Source: Chloracidobacterium sp. (lineage in GTDB: Bacteria; Acidobacteriota; Blastocatellia; Pyrinomonadales; Pyrinomonadaceae). Taken from it: a stretch of 64,000 bases of DNA. Below the pieces are notes generated by a model. The model did no database searches, was not told where the DNA came from, and worked only from the letters and a program-made list of their open reading frames with translations. Positions 8,475-18,140 of this stretch are shown one piece after another. Location of the stretch: NCBI GenBank assembly GCA_016716305.1, contig JADJWP010000002.1, positions 3,293,314 to 3,357,313 of the forward strand, in the 5' to 3' direction. Position 1 is the stretch's first letter. The number at the start of each line of letters is the position of its first letter. A program made the translations under genes and the position numbers.

Positions 8475-9350
8475 TCAGTACTTCTTGTCGCCATCGGTGG
8501 TCTCGATCTTTACTCCGCCGTTCGTGGTTTTTACCCGTATCGGTGCTCCGCCACCGTTGATCGAAGTGTTGATCTGCTTTGAGCGATGGCGTCCGTTCCA
8601 CTCGCCTTTCTCGTCTTCGGTTGTAATGTTCAAGGCCGGAATATCGCTTTTGTATCCACCATTCACCGTTCCGGCCTCGATATTTGCCGCGTAGTTAACA
8701 GGCAAGTTGAGTTTTACACCGCCATTCGTGGTCGAAACGTCAAGGCCGTTTCCTCTCCAGCTCGACCCGGTAAGGCTTATATTGATTCCACCATTCGCAG
8801 TGCGACCGCGTACGTTGCCCGAAACGTCGCTCAGGCTTATGCCGCCGTTTACCGTAGTAAATTCGAGATTGCCGTCGACGCCCGCGATCGAAATGCCGCC
8901 GTTTTTGGCCGTAAGTTCGAGATCGGTATTGCGTGGGACCGTGATCTGATACGAGACGCCCCAGTTGCTATCATCAGATCTGTTCTCTGCTACGATCGTA
9001 CCGCTCGTTGAGATCTTGATATTCTCGGCGTTCGCACGAGCGTTTTGTTCGGTTGTTCCCCAGGCATTGACACAGGCCCGGACCTGGATCTCACCGACGT
9101 TTCCGCCTTTTACTGAGATCCCGCCGTTTCGTTCGCCGTCAACTCGCAGAGTCCCGCTCGCCGGTACAGTAAACTCACGCAGTTCGCGGTGGCCAACTTT
9201 ATCGCCGCCGTAATTACTGTGGGCGGAACAGAATTCGTGAGATCCCTGTGATCTCGACTTTGTCTCCTGTGAATATGCATCGTCGATCAAGCCGCCAGTA
9301 ACAAAAAGAAGAGTAGCTAGAAAAAACCTACTGAACTTTGGTGTAATCAT
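8475..9350 (-). CDS. Secreted DUF4097-like beta-repeat protein
   Basis: A 291-residue exported protein from ATG at 9350, which has a GGAGG about nine bases upstream. A signal peptide (residues 1-27, ending DDAYSQ) precedes a repetitive beta-strand body in which NGGI or NGGV recurs about every 18-22 residues, as in the DUF4097/DUF2807 'putative auto-transporter adhesin head' type of beta-solenoid. The function of such proteins is unknown; some sit with anti-sigma or envelope-stress genes. A second small secreted protein lies just upstream on the same strand. Confidence 0.85.
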   Translation of the reverse strand: MITPKFSRFFLATLLFVTGGLIDDAYSQETKSRSQGSHEFCSAHSNYGGDKVGHRELREFTVPASGTLRVDGERNGGISVKGGNVGEIQVRACVNAWGTTEQNARANAENIKISTSGTIVAENRSDDSNWGVSYQITVPRNTDLELTAKNGGISIAGVDGNLEFTTVNGGISLSDVSGNVRGRTANGGINISLTGSSWRGNGLDVSTTNGGVKLNLPVNYAANIEAGTVNGGYKSDIPALNITTEDEKGEWNGRHRSKQINTSINGGGAPIRVKTTNGGVKIETTDGDKKY

Positions 9351-9444
9351 TAAGAAGATCCTCCGGTTTTCTGAATATGAAAAATGCTTTTCTGTATTCA
9401 AAACACCGTGAGGATCGAACTTGTGACAAAAACTTGAAGGTGTG

Positions 9445-9816
9445 TCAACTCCAGGAAATATCGAGGAGATATTCTCCTGCACCACCGCGGTCATCCGTTA
9501 TCTCAACGATTGCCGTAAAATCGTTTTCGGCCGTCGGCTGCTGAATTACCGCAATTCTACCCCGACCTTCGACCCTTGCACCAACAACGGTCACAGGCAC
9601 TCTAGGCAGCCGAGCCGTGAAACTATGATTGCCGGGTGCTGCCGCCCGACCGGTTACTGTCTTTACTTCAAGCGTGAGGCCCTTGATCACGAGGTGAACT
9701 TTATCATCGACCGAACCTCGCCAATAGACCCTTCCGTCTTTTCTTTCGGCTTGAGCGATGACCGAAACACTGAAGACCAGTATCGAAAAGACGACCGGAA
9801 TTATCATTCGTTTCAT
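9445..9816 (-). CDS. Small secreted protein, function unknown
   Basis: A 123-residue protein with a clear signal peptide (MKRMIIPVVFSILVFSVSV, cleavage near IAQA). The mature part is basic to neutral and beta-rich, beginning KDGRVYWRGSVDD; I recognise no domain. It lies 94 bases upstream of the DUF4097-like gene on the same strand and is probably cotranscribed. An AAAGGA-like site precedes the ATG. Confidence 0.75.
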   Translation of the reverse strand: MKRMIIPVVFSILVFSVSVIAQAERKDGRVYWRGSVDDKVHLVIKGLTLEVKTVTGRAAAPGNHSFTARLPRVPVTVVGARVEGRGRIAVIQQPTAENDFTAIVEITDDRGGAGEYLLDISWS

Positions 9817-9927
9817 AAAGGAACCCCTAAATCTGATTTGGATGACAGCCGGAATATCAAATCAGCCGCGACAAATACGAACTTGAGCGAAATTCTAGCG
9901 CCAGCATCGGGCATGACGCAACGGGCA

Positions 9928-10935
9928 TCATCGAATGTCGACCGTTAGGCCGGTCGTGTTCATCTCCCAATTAAGTACTTCAACCCCATTTTCCGATCCT
10001 AGAGCTGACTCGACATCAGACCTGCGGTCAGCTTCGCAGAAGAAAGCGATGCATCCCCCGCCGCCCGCGCCGCACACTTTCGCTGCTAACGCACCATTTC
10101 TGGTGGCTTTGTCGATAAGCTCATCCATGTGCGGTGTGGTAATGTTTGGCGAAAGCCGTTTTCTTTGAGGATGGGCCGAGTTGAGAAGTTCACCGACCGC
10201 TTGCCAATCGTTTCTCAGCAACGCCTCGCGCAGACGCAGCGAACCATCGCGGATCCCTTCGAATATGTCGAACAGCTCCCGATCGCCGTCTATATGTCGT
10301 TTGGTGATCTCCCAGTTGTTCGTACCCGAATTCCGCGGCTCGCCCGTGTAACATACCACGATCCGATCTTTAAGCTCAGAATGATCGAAATCGAGTGCTT
10401 CGCGCTTTATACCCTCCGGCGAAAAGTGTATGCACGCCGCACCGCCGTATTGCGCGGAATAATAATCCTGGAATCCGGTCGGGACACGTATCACCTGACA
10501 CTCAACATTTGCCGCGATCGGTATGAATCGATCGGCGGTGTAACGTTCGCCAACCAGGGCGTTAAGTGCGCCAATGCACGCGATGTTAAGAGTCGACGAA
10601 CCGGCAAGACCGGCGCCTGCCGGTGCCTCCGATTCTGTTGTCATGTGAAAACCGGTCGTGGGCTTGAAGAAATGAACGAGCTTCGAAAGCAGTTCGAGCC
10701 TTGGTTCATTTCGAAGTTCGTGAATGCGGTCGATCGTCGTCTCAAAACCCACACCACGGTCGATCGATTCGAGGGAGATGACGTCATCGTCGCGTGTCTC
10801 AATGCGGCATTTGGCGAGCAGGCTGACGGCAAAATTTACGGTCGCGGCTCCGTCGTGAAACAGAAAAAGCGGTGGAATATCAATTGTTCCTCCGGCAAGA
10901 TCGACGCGGGTCGGCGCGGACGATTCGATTATCAC
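9928..10935 (-). CDS. GHMP-family sugar or isoprenoid kinase
   Basis: A GHMP kinase of 335 residues. The N-terminus APTRVDLAGGTID is the sugar/heptose-kinase style motif 1; motif 2, the phosphate-binding loop, is EAPAGAGLAGSSTLN (~105-119); motif 3 is KVCGAGGGGC near residue 285. The 'APTRVDLAGG' opening favours a sugar kinase (galactokinase or D-glycero-D-manno-heptose 7-phosphate kinase-like) over mevalonate kinase, but the substrate is not determined. The start is GTG at 10935 with GGAAAG upstream. It stands alone between secreted-protein genes and DedA. Confidence 0.85.
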   Translation of the reverse strand: MIIESSAPTRVDLAGGTIDIPPLFLFHDGAATVNFAVSLLAKCRIETRDDDVISLESIDRGVGFETTIDRIHELRNEPRLELLSKLVHFFKPTTGFHMTTESEAPAGAGLAGSSTLNIACIGALNALVGERYTADRFIPIAANVECQVIRVPTGFQDYYSAQYGGAACIHFSPEGIKREALDFDHSELKDRIVVCYTGEPRNSGTNNWEITKRHIDGDRELFDIFEGIRDGSLRLREALLRNDWQAVGELLNSAHPQRKRLSPNITTPHMDELIDKATRNGALAAKVCGAGGGGCIAFFCEADRRSDVESALGSENGVEVLNWEMNTTGLTVDIR

Positions 10936-11026
10936 AGATTACTTTCCTCGAGAGTTTTTCGAAATATGGACTATAGGATGACGTGCTATATTACAGCAGG
11001 TTTGTGTGAAAGATATAGCCGTACCA

Positions 11027-11779
11027 TCATTTTTTGGCGGCAGCACCGGATCTTACTTTTGGTTTTCCATTCGGACCCTCCAGCTCGTCTCTGTTTGGCT
11101 CACGCGTCAGATGAAGACGTTCGGTCAGGTCATGGAGCTTTTCCTGAGCTACCTCTTCGACCGCATGGAGTTTTTCTTCTATTTTGAGTATCGTTTCGGG
11201 ATCGGCCTCCTCGACCTTCTCCGAAAGCCAATATCGCTCAACGGCATAAAGGATGATCACGGCGAATAGAATGACGAAGAACAATGCGATGCCGATCTGC
11301 TGAAAATCGCCTATGATCGACGTTATCGCTCCGCTAAAGAAGTAGCCGGTTCCCGACAGCACCAGGACCCATGTGAAGCAGCTGATAGCGTCAAGAACAA
11401 CAAATCGGGCGAACGGCATTCGGCCCACACCATAGAAGACGCACATTGCCGCACGAATGCCGTATATGTATTTCGAAATGATGATCGCAAAACCGCCGAA
11501 TTTATCGATCAATTTGTCGATACGCGGCTGAGCCATTTTATAAAAGCGGTAGTGTTTTGCCTTTTCGTGGAAGATCCGACCAATGCCGTAGCCAATATGG
11601 TCGCCAACCATCCCGCCGAGGGTTCCGAATATTACTACCTTGGCAAAGCTGTAATCACCGAAAAAACCGCCCTGAGCCATTGCTCCAGAGATGAGCAAAG
11701 TGATGTCACCCTCAACCATACAAAGAGCGAAAACCGCGTAAATGCCATACTCCGCGATTATTCTTGAGAGCTCATCCAT
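11027..11779 (-). CDS. DedA family (VTT domain) membrane protein
   Basis: A 250-residue DedA/SNARE-associated-type protein. After an N-terminal re-entrant-like hydrophobic stretch come the conserved GGMVGDHIGYGIGR segment (~52-66) and the F-x-R-F/K-Y-IYGIRA signature (~105-118), then two C-terminal helices. A charged, Lys/Glu-rich C-terminal tail of about 60 residues extends into the cytoplasm. DedA proteins are lipid scramblases that affect membrane homeostasis, including undecaprenyl phosphate recycling. Another DedA domain occurs in this window as part of a fusion at 30,641. Confidence 0.9.
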   Translation of the reverse strand: MDELSRIIAEYGIYAVFALCMVEGDITLLISGAMAQGGFFGDYSFAKVVIFGTLGGMVGDHIGYGIGRIFHEKAKHYRFYKMAQPRIDKLIDKFGGFAIIISKYIYGIRAAMCVFYGVGRMPFARFVVLDAISCFTWVLVLSGTGYFFSGAITSIIGDFQQIGIALFFVILFAVIILYAVERYWLSEKVEEADPETILKIEEKLHAVEEVAQEKLHDLTERLHLTREPNRDELEGPNGKPKVRSGAAAKK

Positions 11780-11973
11780 AAAAAAGTGACGAAGCGCGAC
11801 CGCTTCCGGGGCACTTGTCAGGTTAACGCCCTAACGCATATCAGTCAAACTTTCGATATCACGCGACCAGCAACATCAAGCGCGATCGCGAGGCTGCAGA
11901 AACGCGGCTACGCACGGAAGATGATCTACTTATTCGTTTCTTGGCCAATGATCAACAGCTTTGACGCTACGGA

Positions 11974-12783
11974 TCAAATGCCAGGGCGGATCTCGACCTT
12001 TACGCTGAACGCACCAGTATTGTCTTCCAGATTACCTTCGTTGATGCCGAGAAACAGGGCACCATCTCGTTCGGCTGTAAACTCTCGCTCGGACCCGATA
12101 TAGATGAAATCGTTGTTATCGTCACCGATCACAGCTATCAGGGCTCCCGTCGGTACCGCTTGCATCAGTTTGCCTTTGTCGTCGATCTCGTAGCGGCCCG
12201 ACGGACCGGTCATCTGCCCATTCCCGAGCGACGCTTCGCCGTCACCAATTATCTTGATGCGCTGTCCCTTCTTTACAACCCAACCCGAATTGGTCCAACC
12301 GTTTGAAGTGTTGTCTGCAAGTACTTTTACATTGAGTTCGATCGGCTTCACCGCTGACGCTCGTTCGCTTGCAACTGTAGGATACTCGGCTGGCGGGTCG
12401 GACCGAACAACTTTCGGTTCGGACTTGATCACTGGTGGTTTTTGAACGGATGCAGTACTTGTATCTGTCGTTATCACTCGAGGCACGCTTGCTGGCCGCG
12501 AGCTCGCCGACTGAGGATTCGAACCCGCATTTCCCGCGACAGAGCGTTCCGCGTTGGTGTTTCCCGCATCGAACTCGACCGATTCGACTTCATCTGCCTC
12601 GAAAGTCAGGGTTCGTCGACGTTGGCCCTCGCCGATCGTCACGGTAAACCTGCCGCCGCTGAAGCCCGTGATCTTTCCCTTCACGATACTACCGTCCTTG
12701 AGCCGGATAGTATCTGCGAATGCTGTGGATAACATGACGCCGATCAGCACCAATATACTTAGTTGTCGAAAGATCTTTTGCAT
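11974..12783 (-). CDS. Secreted protein with C-terminal PA-IL (LecA)-like domain
   Basis: A 269-residue exported protein. A signal peptide (residues 1-23, ending STAFA) is followed by a small beta domain starting DTIRLKDGSIVKGKI, a Ser/Pro-rich linker (~80-145), and a C-terminal domain with the PA-IL/LecA-like run of a wrapped beta-sandwich (WVVKKGQRIKIIGDGEAS, then FIYIGSEREFTAERDG and LFLGINEGNLEDNTG). The family binds galactosides in Pseudomonas; here sugar binding is only an inference. The gene is monocistronic as far as can be seen. Confidence 0.78.
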   Translation of the reverse strand: MQKIFRQLSILVLIGVMLSTAFADTIRLKDGSIVKGKITGFSGGRFTVTIGEGQRRRTLTFEADEVESVEFDAGNTNAERSVAGNAGSNPQSASSRPASVPRVITTDTSTASVQKPPVIKSEPKVVRSDPPAEYPTVASERASAVKPIELNVKVLADNTSNGWTNSGWVVKKGQRIKIIGDGEASLGNGQMTGPSGRYEIDDKGKLMQAVPTGALIAVIGDDNNDFIYIGSEREFTAERDGALFLGINEGNLEDNTGAFSVKVEIRPGI

Positions 12784-13106
12784 CGCTTTAATTCTCCAAA
12801 GAGGCCTATCTTTTCCATGTTCCGGCTTGACTCACTGAACCCGGTTACAAAGTTCATTCAATGACCGGAAAAAAGATGTCGGTGCCGCCTTTTCAGTTGC
12901 AAGGAATCTGCCAGACGCTTCTCGAAACGCATTATACTATGCACTGCAAGCAATCTGTACGCAGAGCTTAGCAATTAGCGCCGGAAAGCGGCGAAGGTGA
13001 CGTGCAAGTTCACCGCGCTCAGCCGTTCCAATTGCGATGAGGAACGGTGGATCGCGAATCCACATCCTGGATGCAGTAGACAAACGAGTAAAGGGAGAGT
13101 TTGAAA
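12784..13106. other. Intergenic region, divergent genes
   Basis: About 320 bases between the divergent LecA-like (minus) and META (plus) genes. I see no ORF with coding character and no RNA gene. A TATACT hexamer at about 12,934 could be a -10 element, but its -35 is not convincing. Confidence 0.4.
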
Positions 13107-13874
13107 ATGAGAATAGTTGCATGTCTGATCGGAACGATCATTGGGTTTGGGGGATTTGCAGTGAGTGCACAGGATAACGGACTGTCGGGAACCGTATGGC
13201 GACTGACGGAAATGAACGGGGACAAAGTAAGCAATTCGCGCGCATTTATCGAAGTGGACAAAGGGGCATCGAAACTTAGCGGCAACGCAGGATGCAATCG
13301 GATCTTTGCTGGTTTGACGATCGCACGGAGGACGATCACAGTTTCAGGGATCGGATCTACGCGCATGGTGTGTCCTGACCAAATGTCTGCCGAAGCCGAG
13401 TTTATTTCCGCTTTGAGGAGCGTAACAAGATATCGCCTCGATGGCGATTCGCTATCGATGTTTGCGGGCCGAAAGGTGGTACTTCGTTTTGGCACGATCA
13501 GCACAGATGATTCGACCTCGGACGACATCAGCGCTCTTGCGGACAAAAAATGGGTGCTCGATTCCGTAAAAGGTGAAGCTGTGGGACCCCTCGGCACGCA
13601 AGCGTTTATGATCTTCGACCCGGCAAAATCAAGCCTTGGCGGGAATACGAGCTGCAATGTCTTTGGCGGAAACTACACGATCGACAAAGGCAAGTTCGAG
13701 TTTTCGCAAGGCATCTCAACAATGCGGGCGTGTATCGAAGACGAGCGAATGAGCATTGAGAGGTCGTTTCTCGACGGACTACGAACGGCAGACCAAATCG
13801 AAATTATCGAAAACAAACTCACGCTTTTTCGTGACCGCGAGGCCTTACTGACCTTCGTCGGGACCGAAAAATAA
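13107..13874 (+). CDS. Secreted protein with two META (HslJ-like) domains
   Basis: A 255-residue exported protein from ATG 13,107. The in-frame TTG at 13,101 is too close to the GGGAGAG ribosome site, so the ATG is preferred. A signal peptide ends near AVSAQ. Two META/HslJ-type beta-barrel domains follow, each starting with a W-x-L segment (VWRLTEMNG and WVLDSVKGE) and each with a G-N-x-x-C-N core (SGNAGCN and GGNTSCN). HslJ-like lipoproteins are linked to novobiocin and heat-shock phenotypes in enterics; function here is unknown. A terminator follows. Confidence 0.85.
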   Translation: MRIVACLIGTIIGFGGFAVSAQDNGLSGTVWRLTEMNGDKVSNSRAFIEVDKGASKLSGNAGCNRIFAGLTIARRTITVSGIGSTRMVCPDQMSAEAEFISALRSVTRYRLDGDSLSMFAGRKVVLRFGTISTDDSTSDDISALADKKWVLDSVKGEAVGPLGTQAFMIFDPAKSSLGGNTSCNVFGGNYTIDKGKFEFSQGISTMRACIEDERMSIERSFLDGLRTADQIEIIENKLTLFRDREALLTFVGTEK

Positions 13875-13895
13875 CTGCTTCGATCAAAGAAATAG

Positions 13896-13930
13896 AAAAA
13901 GATGCCGTTAAACCTGATCGGCATCTTTTT
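13896..13930 (+). terminator. Intrinsic, probably bidirectional terminator
   Basis: AAAAAGATGCCG and CGGCATCTTTTT flank an 11-base loop, 21 bases after the META-protein stop. A- and T-runs on both sides mean that it can also end the convergent TPR/CcsA transcript from the other strand. Confidence 0.88.
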
Positions 13931-13967
13931 CGTCTTTAGGAGGGGAGTTCGAGAGAAAGGGTATCGT

Positions 13968-14660
13968 CTATTTCACTACGATCTTATCAATCTCTTCTTT
14001 GAGTTTTGCAATAGCCGTATTCGAAGGCTCGACAGCCTCAAGCCTTTGGAGAGCGGCAGTTGCCTTTGCTGAGTCGCCTTTCTTGGTAAAGGCGATCGTA
14101 AGATTTTGAAGAGCCTGAACGTGATTAGGCTCCTTCTCCAACGCCGTATTGAACTCTTTTATCGCCCGGTCATAGTCCGGCTGCGGCCGGAACACGAACG
14201 TCAGTCCGAGATCGGTGCGAACGTTCAGGTCATCAGGCTTCTTTGCCAGTGCCGCTGTATAGCTTTTCTCGGCGTCTTCATACTTACCAGAATCAAAGTA
14301 GGCGTTACCCAAGTTTATGATCGTGTCCAGATCGTCCGGTTTTAGCTTCGCAGCCTGTTTGAGGAATTCGACCGCTCCCTCAAACCGTTGGATCTGATAG
14401 TACATCTCGGCCGCTTTGATCTGCGCCTCAAAATTGTTAGGCTCGGCTCGGGCCTTTTCGATCGCGGCCTGAACCTCAGGTATCGAACCGCCTTGAGTTC
14501 CTGTTGGCGGATGGCCAGCCGGCATGTTCGCAGAAACGGCGGCCGGATTTATTGCCGTCAAGGCAGCACTTTGGTTTACCGAGTTGGCAAACATGAACCC
14601 GATTATGGCGCCGGCAAAAAGTCCGACGAGGCAAAACAATACATTTTCTTTATTTATCAT
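13968..14660 (-). CDS. Membrane-anchored TPR protein
   Basis: A 230-residue protein from ATG 14,660 (MINKENVLFCLVG). A single N-terminal transmembrane helix (residues ~7-26) anchors it, and the rest holds about four tetratricopeptide repeats (for example the DTIINLGNAYFDSGKYEDAE unit at ~125-145). An in-frame extension upstream would overlap the ccsA gene and is rejected. It follows ccsA after five bases. In cytochrome c maturation systems, TPR proteins (CcmI/NrfG-like) present apocytochrome, which is a reasonable inference here. Confidence 0.85.
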   Translation of the reverse strand: MINKENVLFCLVGLFAGAIIGFMFANSVNQSAALTAINPAAVSANMPAGHPPTGTQGGSIPEVQAAIEKARAEPNNFEAQIKAAEMYYQIQRFEGAVEFLKQAAKLKPDDLDTIINLGNAYFDSGKYEDAEKSYTAALAKKPDDLNVRTDLGLTFVFRPQPDYDRAIKEFNTALEKEPNHVQALQNLTIAFTKKGDSAKATAALQRLEAVEPSNTAIAKLKEEIDKIVVK

Positions 14661-14665
14661 TTTTC

Positions 14666-16288
14666 TTATGCGTAAGAGTGTAATCCCGGAAGGAGATAAC
14701 TTACTCCAAGATAGGTGAATATCACAAACAGGAACGCGACCAGTGCGAAATAAGCCGAACGCCGTCCACGCCAGCCATAAGCGATCCGGGAATGCAGGAA
14801 TCCTGCATAGGTAAGCCAAGCCACCAAGGCACCCGTCTCCTTTGCATCCCAGCCCCAATATCTTCCCCACGATTCATTTGCCCAAACCGCACCGGTGATC
14901 AGAAGAAGCGCTAAGCCCGCGAAAGCTATGCCACCAAGCTTGTACATCAACCCGTCAAGGGTCTTAGCAGACGGAAGCGACTCCCGCAGCCTATCGGTTT
15001 TAATACTGAAAAGAAGAACAAAAAGCGTTCCCGAAAATGCAGTGATCAATGCGGCAAGCTCGACCGGGTTCGCATTGAGGCTCAAATGCAGCCGATCGCC
15101 GTTTTGTTGGATCCAATTAGCAGACATCCCGATCAGCTGGTCTGCTGGGATCTGCGATATCTGCTGCTGCGGCACGTCCTCTTGCTGCAGCATCCAAACC
15201 GCGAACCGTTCATATTGCATCGGATCTATGAGCACGAGCACATTCTGGATCGTTTTGATCTGATAAACGAGTGTCGCGATCGCAGCGGCGTGTGCGATTA
15301 GAGATCCGAAAAGCATGCCAAGGCCGATCCTTTGGGAAGCCCTGTCATCTTTGGCCAAATATACACCGAACGCGAACATAGCTCCGATCAGCAAAACGGC
15401 CGCGGCGACCAATATCCATCCGACATACGGAATGTCTGCCCGCAGTGCGAGCGACATACGCGAGTCGCCGACAAACGTCGACGCGGTGTATGTGCCAAAA
15501 GACGCCGGAGCGAACACGCTAAATTTGCTGATCGTCGCAAATACCGAAAGGGCAAAAATACCGGTCCAGAGCGTCATTTTCTCGACTTTCAGGCCGTCTT
15601 TCAAGAGATACAGCACTGCCGCCGCAAAGCAGACCAACGCGACTCCATAGCTGAGCGACGCGATCCCGACATGGATCGGACGCCAGTAAGAATCGAGAAC
15701 CGGCGGAAGATCGAGCAGATCGTCACCGATAAATCGGGCAAGTACAAGGATGATCGCGGCAAGCGGCAATGAAACGCCCGCGATTATTCGGAAATCCCTT
15801 CGCCGCATCACCAGAAGCGTTGTTATCCCCGCTCCGAAAGCAAATGCAAGACTCAGGTCGTAAAGGTTCGCAAATGGCACGTAACGGAACAACCAGGGCA
15901 TTTCGGCTGCATCTCTGCCTTGGCTTCTGAATATCTCCAGTTCGCGATCATGAGCAGCAACCCATCGGACCAGCCAGCTCGAGAGATTAAAGAAAACACC
16001 GAGCGTTGCGGCCCAAAGGCCGAGGCTTTCGGCAAACCGGAACGGTGCGTAGAAATTGGTCAGGTAAAAGACCGCGGCGATCAAATATGCTGCGAGAGCA
16101 AGCATCATCAAAGCGCCGTCAGAGATAAAGGCCGCACCACCGAAGTAGATGCGAGCAGCGACCAAGATCAGCGAACCTGCGATCGAAATTGCAAACGGTA
16201 TGTACGTCTGTGCCGCGTCATCCGCAATAACAAACGCTTCGCCTGTATCTCCGGCAACGACAGGTGATTTCAAAATACTTTCACTCAT
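14666..16288 (-). CDS. ccsA: CcsA/CcsB-type cytochrome c heme lyase subunit
   Basis: The heme-handling subunit of System II cytochrome c maturation, which moves heme across the cytoplasmic membrane and attaches it to CXXCH motifs. 540 residues, with about a dozen hydrophobic helices. The WWD-type heme-binding signature is near the C-terminus (RYWGWDAKETGALVAWLTYA, ~490-510), and external histidines are present (for example WRPIHVG at ~205). It overlaps the ResB gene by eight bases. The neighbouring multiheme cytochromes explain why the maturation genes lie here. Confidence 0.92.
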   Translation of the reverse strand: MSESILKSPVVAGDTGEAFVIADDAAQTYIPFAISIAGSLILVAARIYFGGAAFISDGALMMLALAAYLIAAVFYLTNFYAPFRFAESLGLWAATLGVFFNLSSWLVRWVAAHDRELEIFRSQGRDAAEMPWLFRYVPFANLYDLSLAFAFGAGITTLLVMRRRDFRIIAGVSLPLAAIILVLARFIGDDLLDLPPVLDSYWRPIHVGIASLSYGVALVCFAAAVLYLLKDGLKVEKMTLWTGIFALSVFATISKFSVFAPASFGTYTASTFVGDSRMSLALRADIPYVGWILVAAAVLLIGAMFAFGVYLAKDDRASQRIGLGMLFGSLIAHAAAIATLVYQIKTIQNVLVLIDPMQYERFAVWMLQQEDVPQQQISQIPADQLIGMSANWIQQNGDRLHLSLNANPVELAALITAFSGTLFVLLFSIKTDRLRESLPSAKTLDGLMYKLGGIAFAGLALLLITGAVWANESWGRYWGWDAKETGALVAWLTYAGFLHSRIAYGWRGRRSAYFALVAFLFVIFTYLGVSYLLPGLHSYA

Positions 16289-17840
16289 TTGGAATTTGTC
16301 CCTTCATTTCATCGACGATCGCCTTTTCGATCCGTTCAAATCTCTCGTCGAATCCGTTTTGATTCCGATTCGCGTGTCCCGCCAAAGTTATTTCGATTTT
16401 TCCGTCAGGCATTTCATCGATAACGGCCCAAACCCGTTTGTGTGAGTACATGAAAACACCGACAAGCGTGATGAAGAGCATCGCAAATCCTACATAAACG
16501 ATGTTCGAGCCCGGATCGTGCTGGACGGAAAGCACGTGTTGATCGGAAACCTTTTCGAAACTATTCATTTTGAAGGTGTACCCGCCGACCGGTTTTTTCG
16601 CGATCGGGATCTCGCCCACCTTCGGGCCAAACACGGTCGCCGTCTGAAGCACTCCACCTGGAGGCAGCACTTCAAGGATCGCCGCCGGATTCTGATATCC
16701 GCTTGTGTCTTCATTCGGATCTTCGGGACCGATCCGAAAGTTGCCGCGAAATTCTTTCAAGATCAGCTTTGCACCGTCAGCGAGACTTACATTTCCGTTG
16801 CGGGCTAATTCGACGGTTTCCGTTTCGCCGCCATTGACAGGCGTGGCTTCGATCGTTACGGTGCGAGCCCTTCCGATGGGTGTAAAACTTGCCTGAAAAA
16901 AACGATATCCGCGAAAGTCGAAAGGGCGGTTCATTTGGACAAACGCGTCGTGCGTTCCGGTTTCGTCCGTGATGCGGAAATAGGTCAACCAATCTATCGT
17001 GTTGTTGGCGGCCAGCGATCCGTCATTACGGATCAGTATTTGCCGAATATCCGTGCATTCGACCGTGAATGGCAGCTGCTTTGTGACCTCAGTCATTTTG
17101 TCCAGCTCGAACGCCGTGTCGAAGATCAGATCAGAGCTTTGCCCCGGGGCTAGCGGTAAATTACCTGTGTTCCCAAGCTGCGCCGTCAGGAAACCTCCGA
17201 GAAAGATCGTCAGCAACGCGACGTGTACGGCGCAGAACATGAAGCGATTCCACACGCCGGACTGGCCGAACGCGAACGTTCTGCCATTCTTCACTTCGAC
17301 CGCCGGCGAGCCGAGTCCATGCTCTCGAAATGCCTGCGAGATGCTCCTTAAAGCAGATTTTTTATCGACCGATGTAATTATCGAAACGCAGTTAGATCGT
17401 TCGCGAAGCCACCTCAATGGAACGGTGACGGTCGGTTTCGAGACAAACGGCCAGATCTTGGGAAATCGCTCCAAAGTCGCGAGTATTATATTCAGCGAGA
17501 GCGCTGAGAGCAGAGCATTAAAATACCAAGAATGGTAAATGTCAAAGAAACCTAGTCTGCCGTAGACAAGACGCTGGGCAGGCGTCAAAGATGCGAAATA
17601 GTTGCCGAAGCCGGTAACATTCTGCTGCATGACGAGCATCCCGATCATGCAAGCTACGCCAAGCAATATGAGCAACGCGACACCGAGCCGCACGGAGCCC
17701 GCATATCTGAGAACCATCTCGAAGTACGGTTTTGGCCTCGCAGAGCGAACTCGCAATTGAGTAGCGGCGATCGTCTCAACTCTTTCAAATGCAGCCATAT
17801 TCGTGTTGCCGTCGACCACTCGTGAGAATGCGATCGGCAT
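16281..17840 (-). CDS. resB: ResB-like cytochrome c biogenesis protein
   Basis: The partner of CcsA in System II (ResB/Ccs1). About 519 residues from ATG 17,840; an ATG at 17,798 (MAAFERVETIAA) is an equal candidate, since neither has a strong ribosome site. Three N-terminal helices (around residues 55-75, 105-125 and 200-220) are followed by a large periplasmic beta-rich domain (DAFVQMNRPFDFRGYRFFQASF is the family-typical run) and a final helix before a cytoplasmic tail. It is the first gene of a three-gene run resB-ccsA-TPR. Confidence 0.9.
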   Translation of the reverse strand: MPIAFSRVVDGNTNMAAFERVETIAATQLRVRSARPKPYFEMVLRYAGSVRLGVALLILLGVACMIGMLVMQQNVTGFGNYFASLTPAQRLVYGRLGFFDIYHSWYFNALLSALSLNIILATLERFPKIWPFVSKPTVTVPLRWLRERSNCVSIITSVDKKSALRSISQAFREHGLGSPAVEVKNGRTFAFGQSGVWNRFMFCAVHVALLTIFLGGFLTAQLGNTGNLPLAPGQSSDLIFDTAFELDKMTEVTKQLPFTVECTDIRQILIRNDGSLAANNTIDWLTYFRITDETGTHDAFVQMNRPFDFRGYRFFQASFTPIGRARTVTIEATPVNGGETETVELARNGNVSLADGAKLILKEFRGNFRIGPEDPNEDTSGYQNPAAILEVLPPGGVLQTATVFGPKVGEIPIAKKPVGGYTFKMNSFEKVSDQHVLSVQHDPGSNIVYVGFAMLFITLVGVFMYSHKRVWAVIDEMPDGKIEITLAGHANRNQNGFDERFERIEKAIVDEMKGQIPNE

Positions 17841-18047
17841 GATCAATGCAGATCACGACCAGCAATCAGCGTGCCGTGTCCGGGCGAAGGCGATCGGTGC
17901 CTGCGTTAAGATGCGGTCAATTACGGGAATTCGCACATTCATTTCTGTGAAATTACGTCAGATCAAATCGACCGGATCGTGATCTAAACAATCAGTGACT
18001 GCGGAATTATTCGCATTCCATCATAGTTTCTTTCGCGACTGGGGCAA

Positions 18048-18063
18048 TGTGACGTGAGTCACA
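18048..18063. promoter_or_regulatory. Crp/Fnr-type palindrome upstream of nonaheme cytochromes
   Basis: TGTGACGTGAGTCACA, a perfect TGTGA-N6-TCACA site, is flanked by further symmetry (GGGCAA on the left, TTGCCC on the right). It lies 77 bases before the first cytochrome gene (18,141) and between it and the divergent resB gene. It matches the sites at 25,974 and 26,558. Confidence 0.75.
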
Positions 18064-18140
18064 GTTGCCCTGCTCGCTTTCTGATAAACTCAGCTGATTC
18101 TATTGAAAAGTGAGGTTATGAGGCTGACGCGGCTCGAAAG

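Noticed and set aside
9351..9494. N-terminal extension of the DUF4097-like protein
   Set aside because: The ATG at 9,350 has a good ribosome site and starts a signal peptide; the upstream text is not protein-like.
10456..10481. Another GGAATAA ECF-type site
   Set aside because: It is inside the GHMP kinase coding sequence and no GAT occurs at the proper distance.
10129..11187. Long plus-strand open frame
   Set aside because: It is antisense to the GHMP kinase and DedA genes, with no recognisable domain or ribosome site.
14661..14870. N-terminal extension of the TPR protein
   Set aside because: It would overlap the end of ccsA; the ATG at 14,660 begins a normal membrane anchor.
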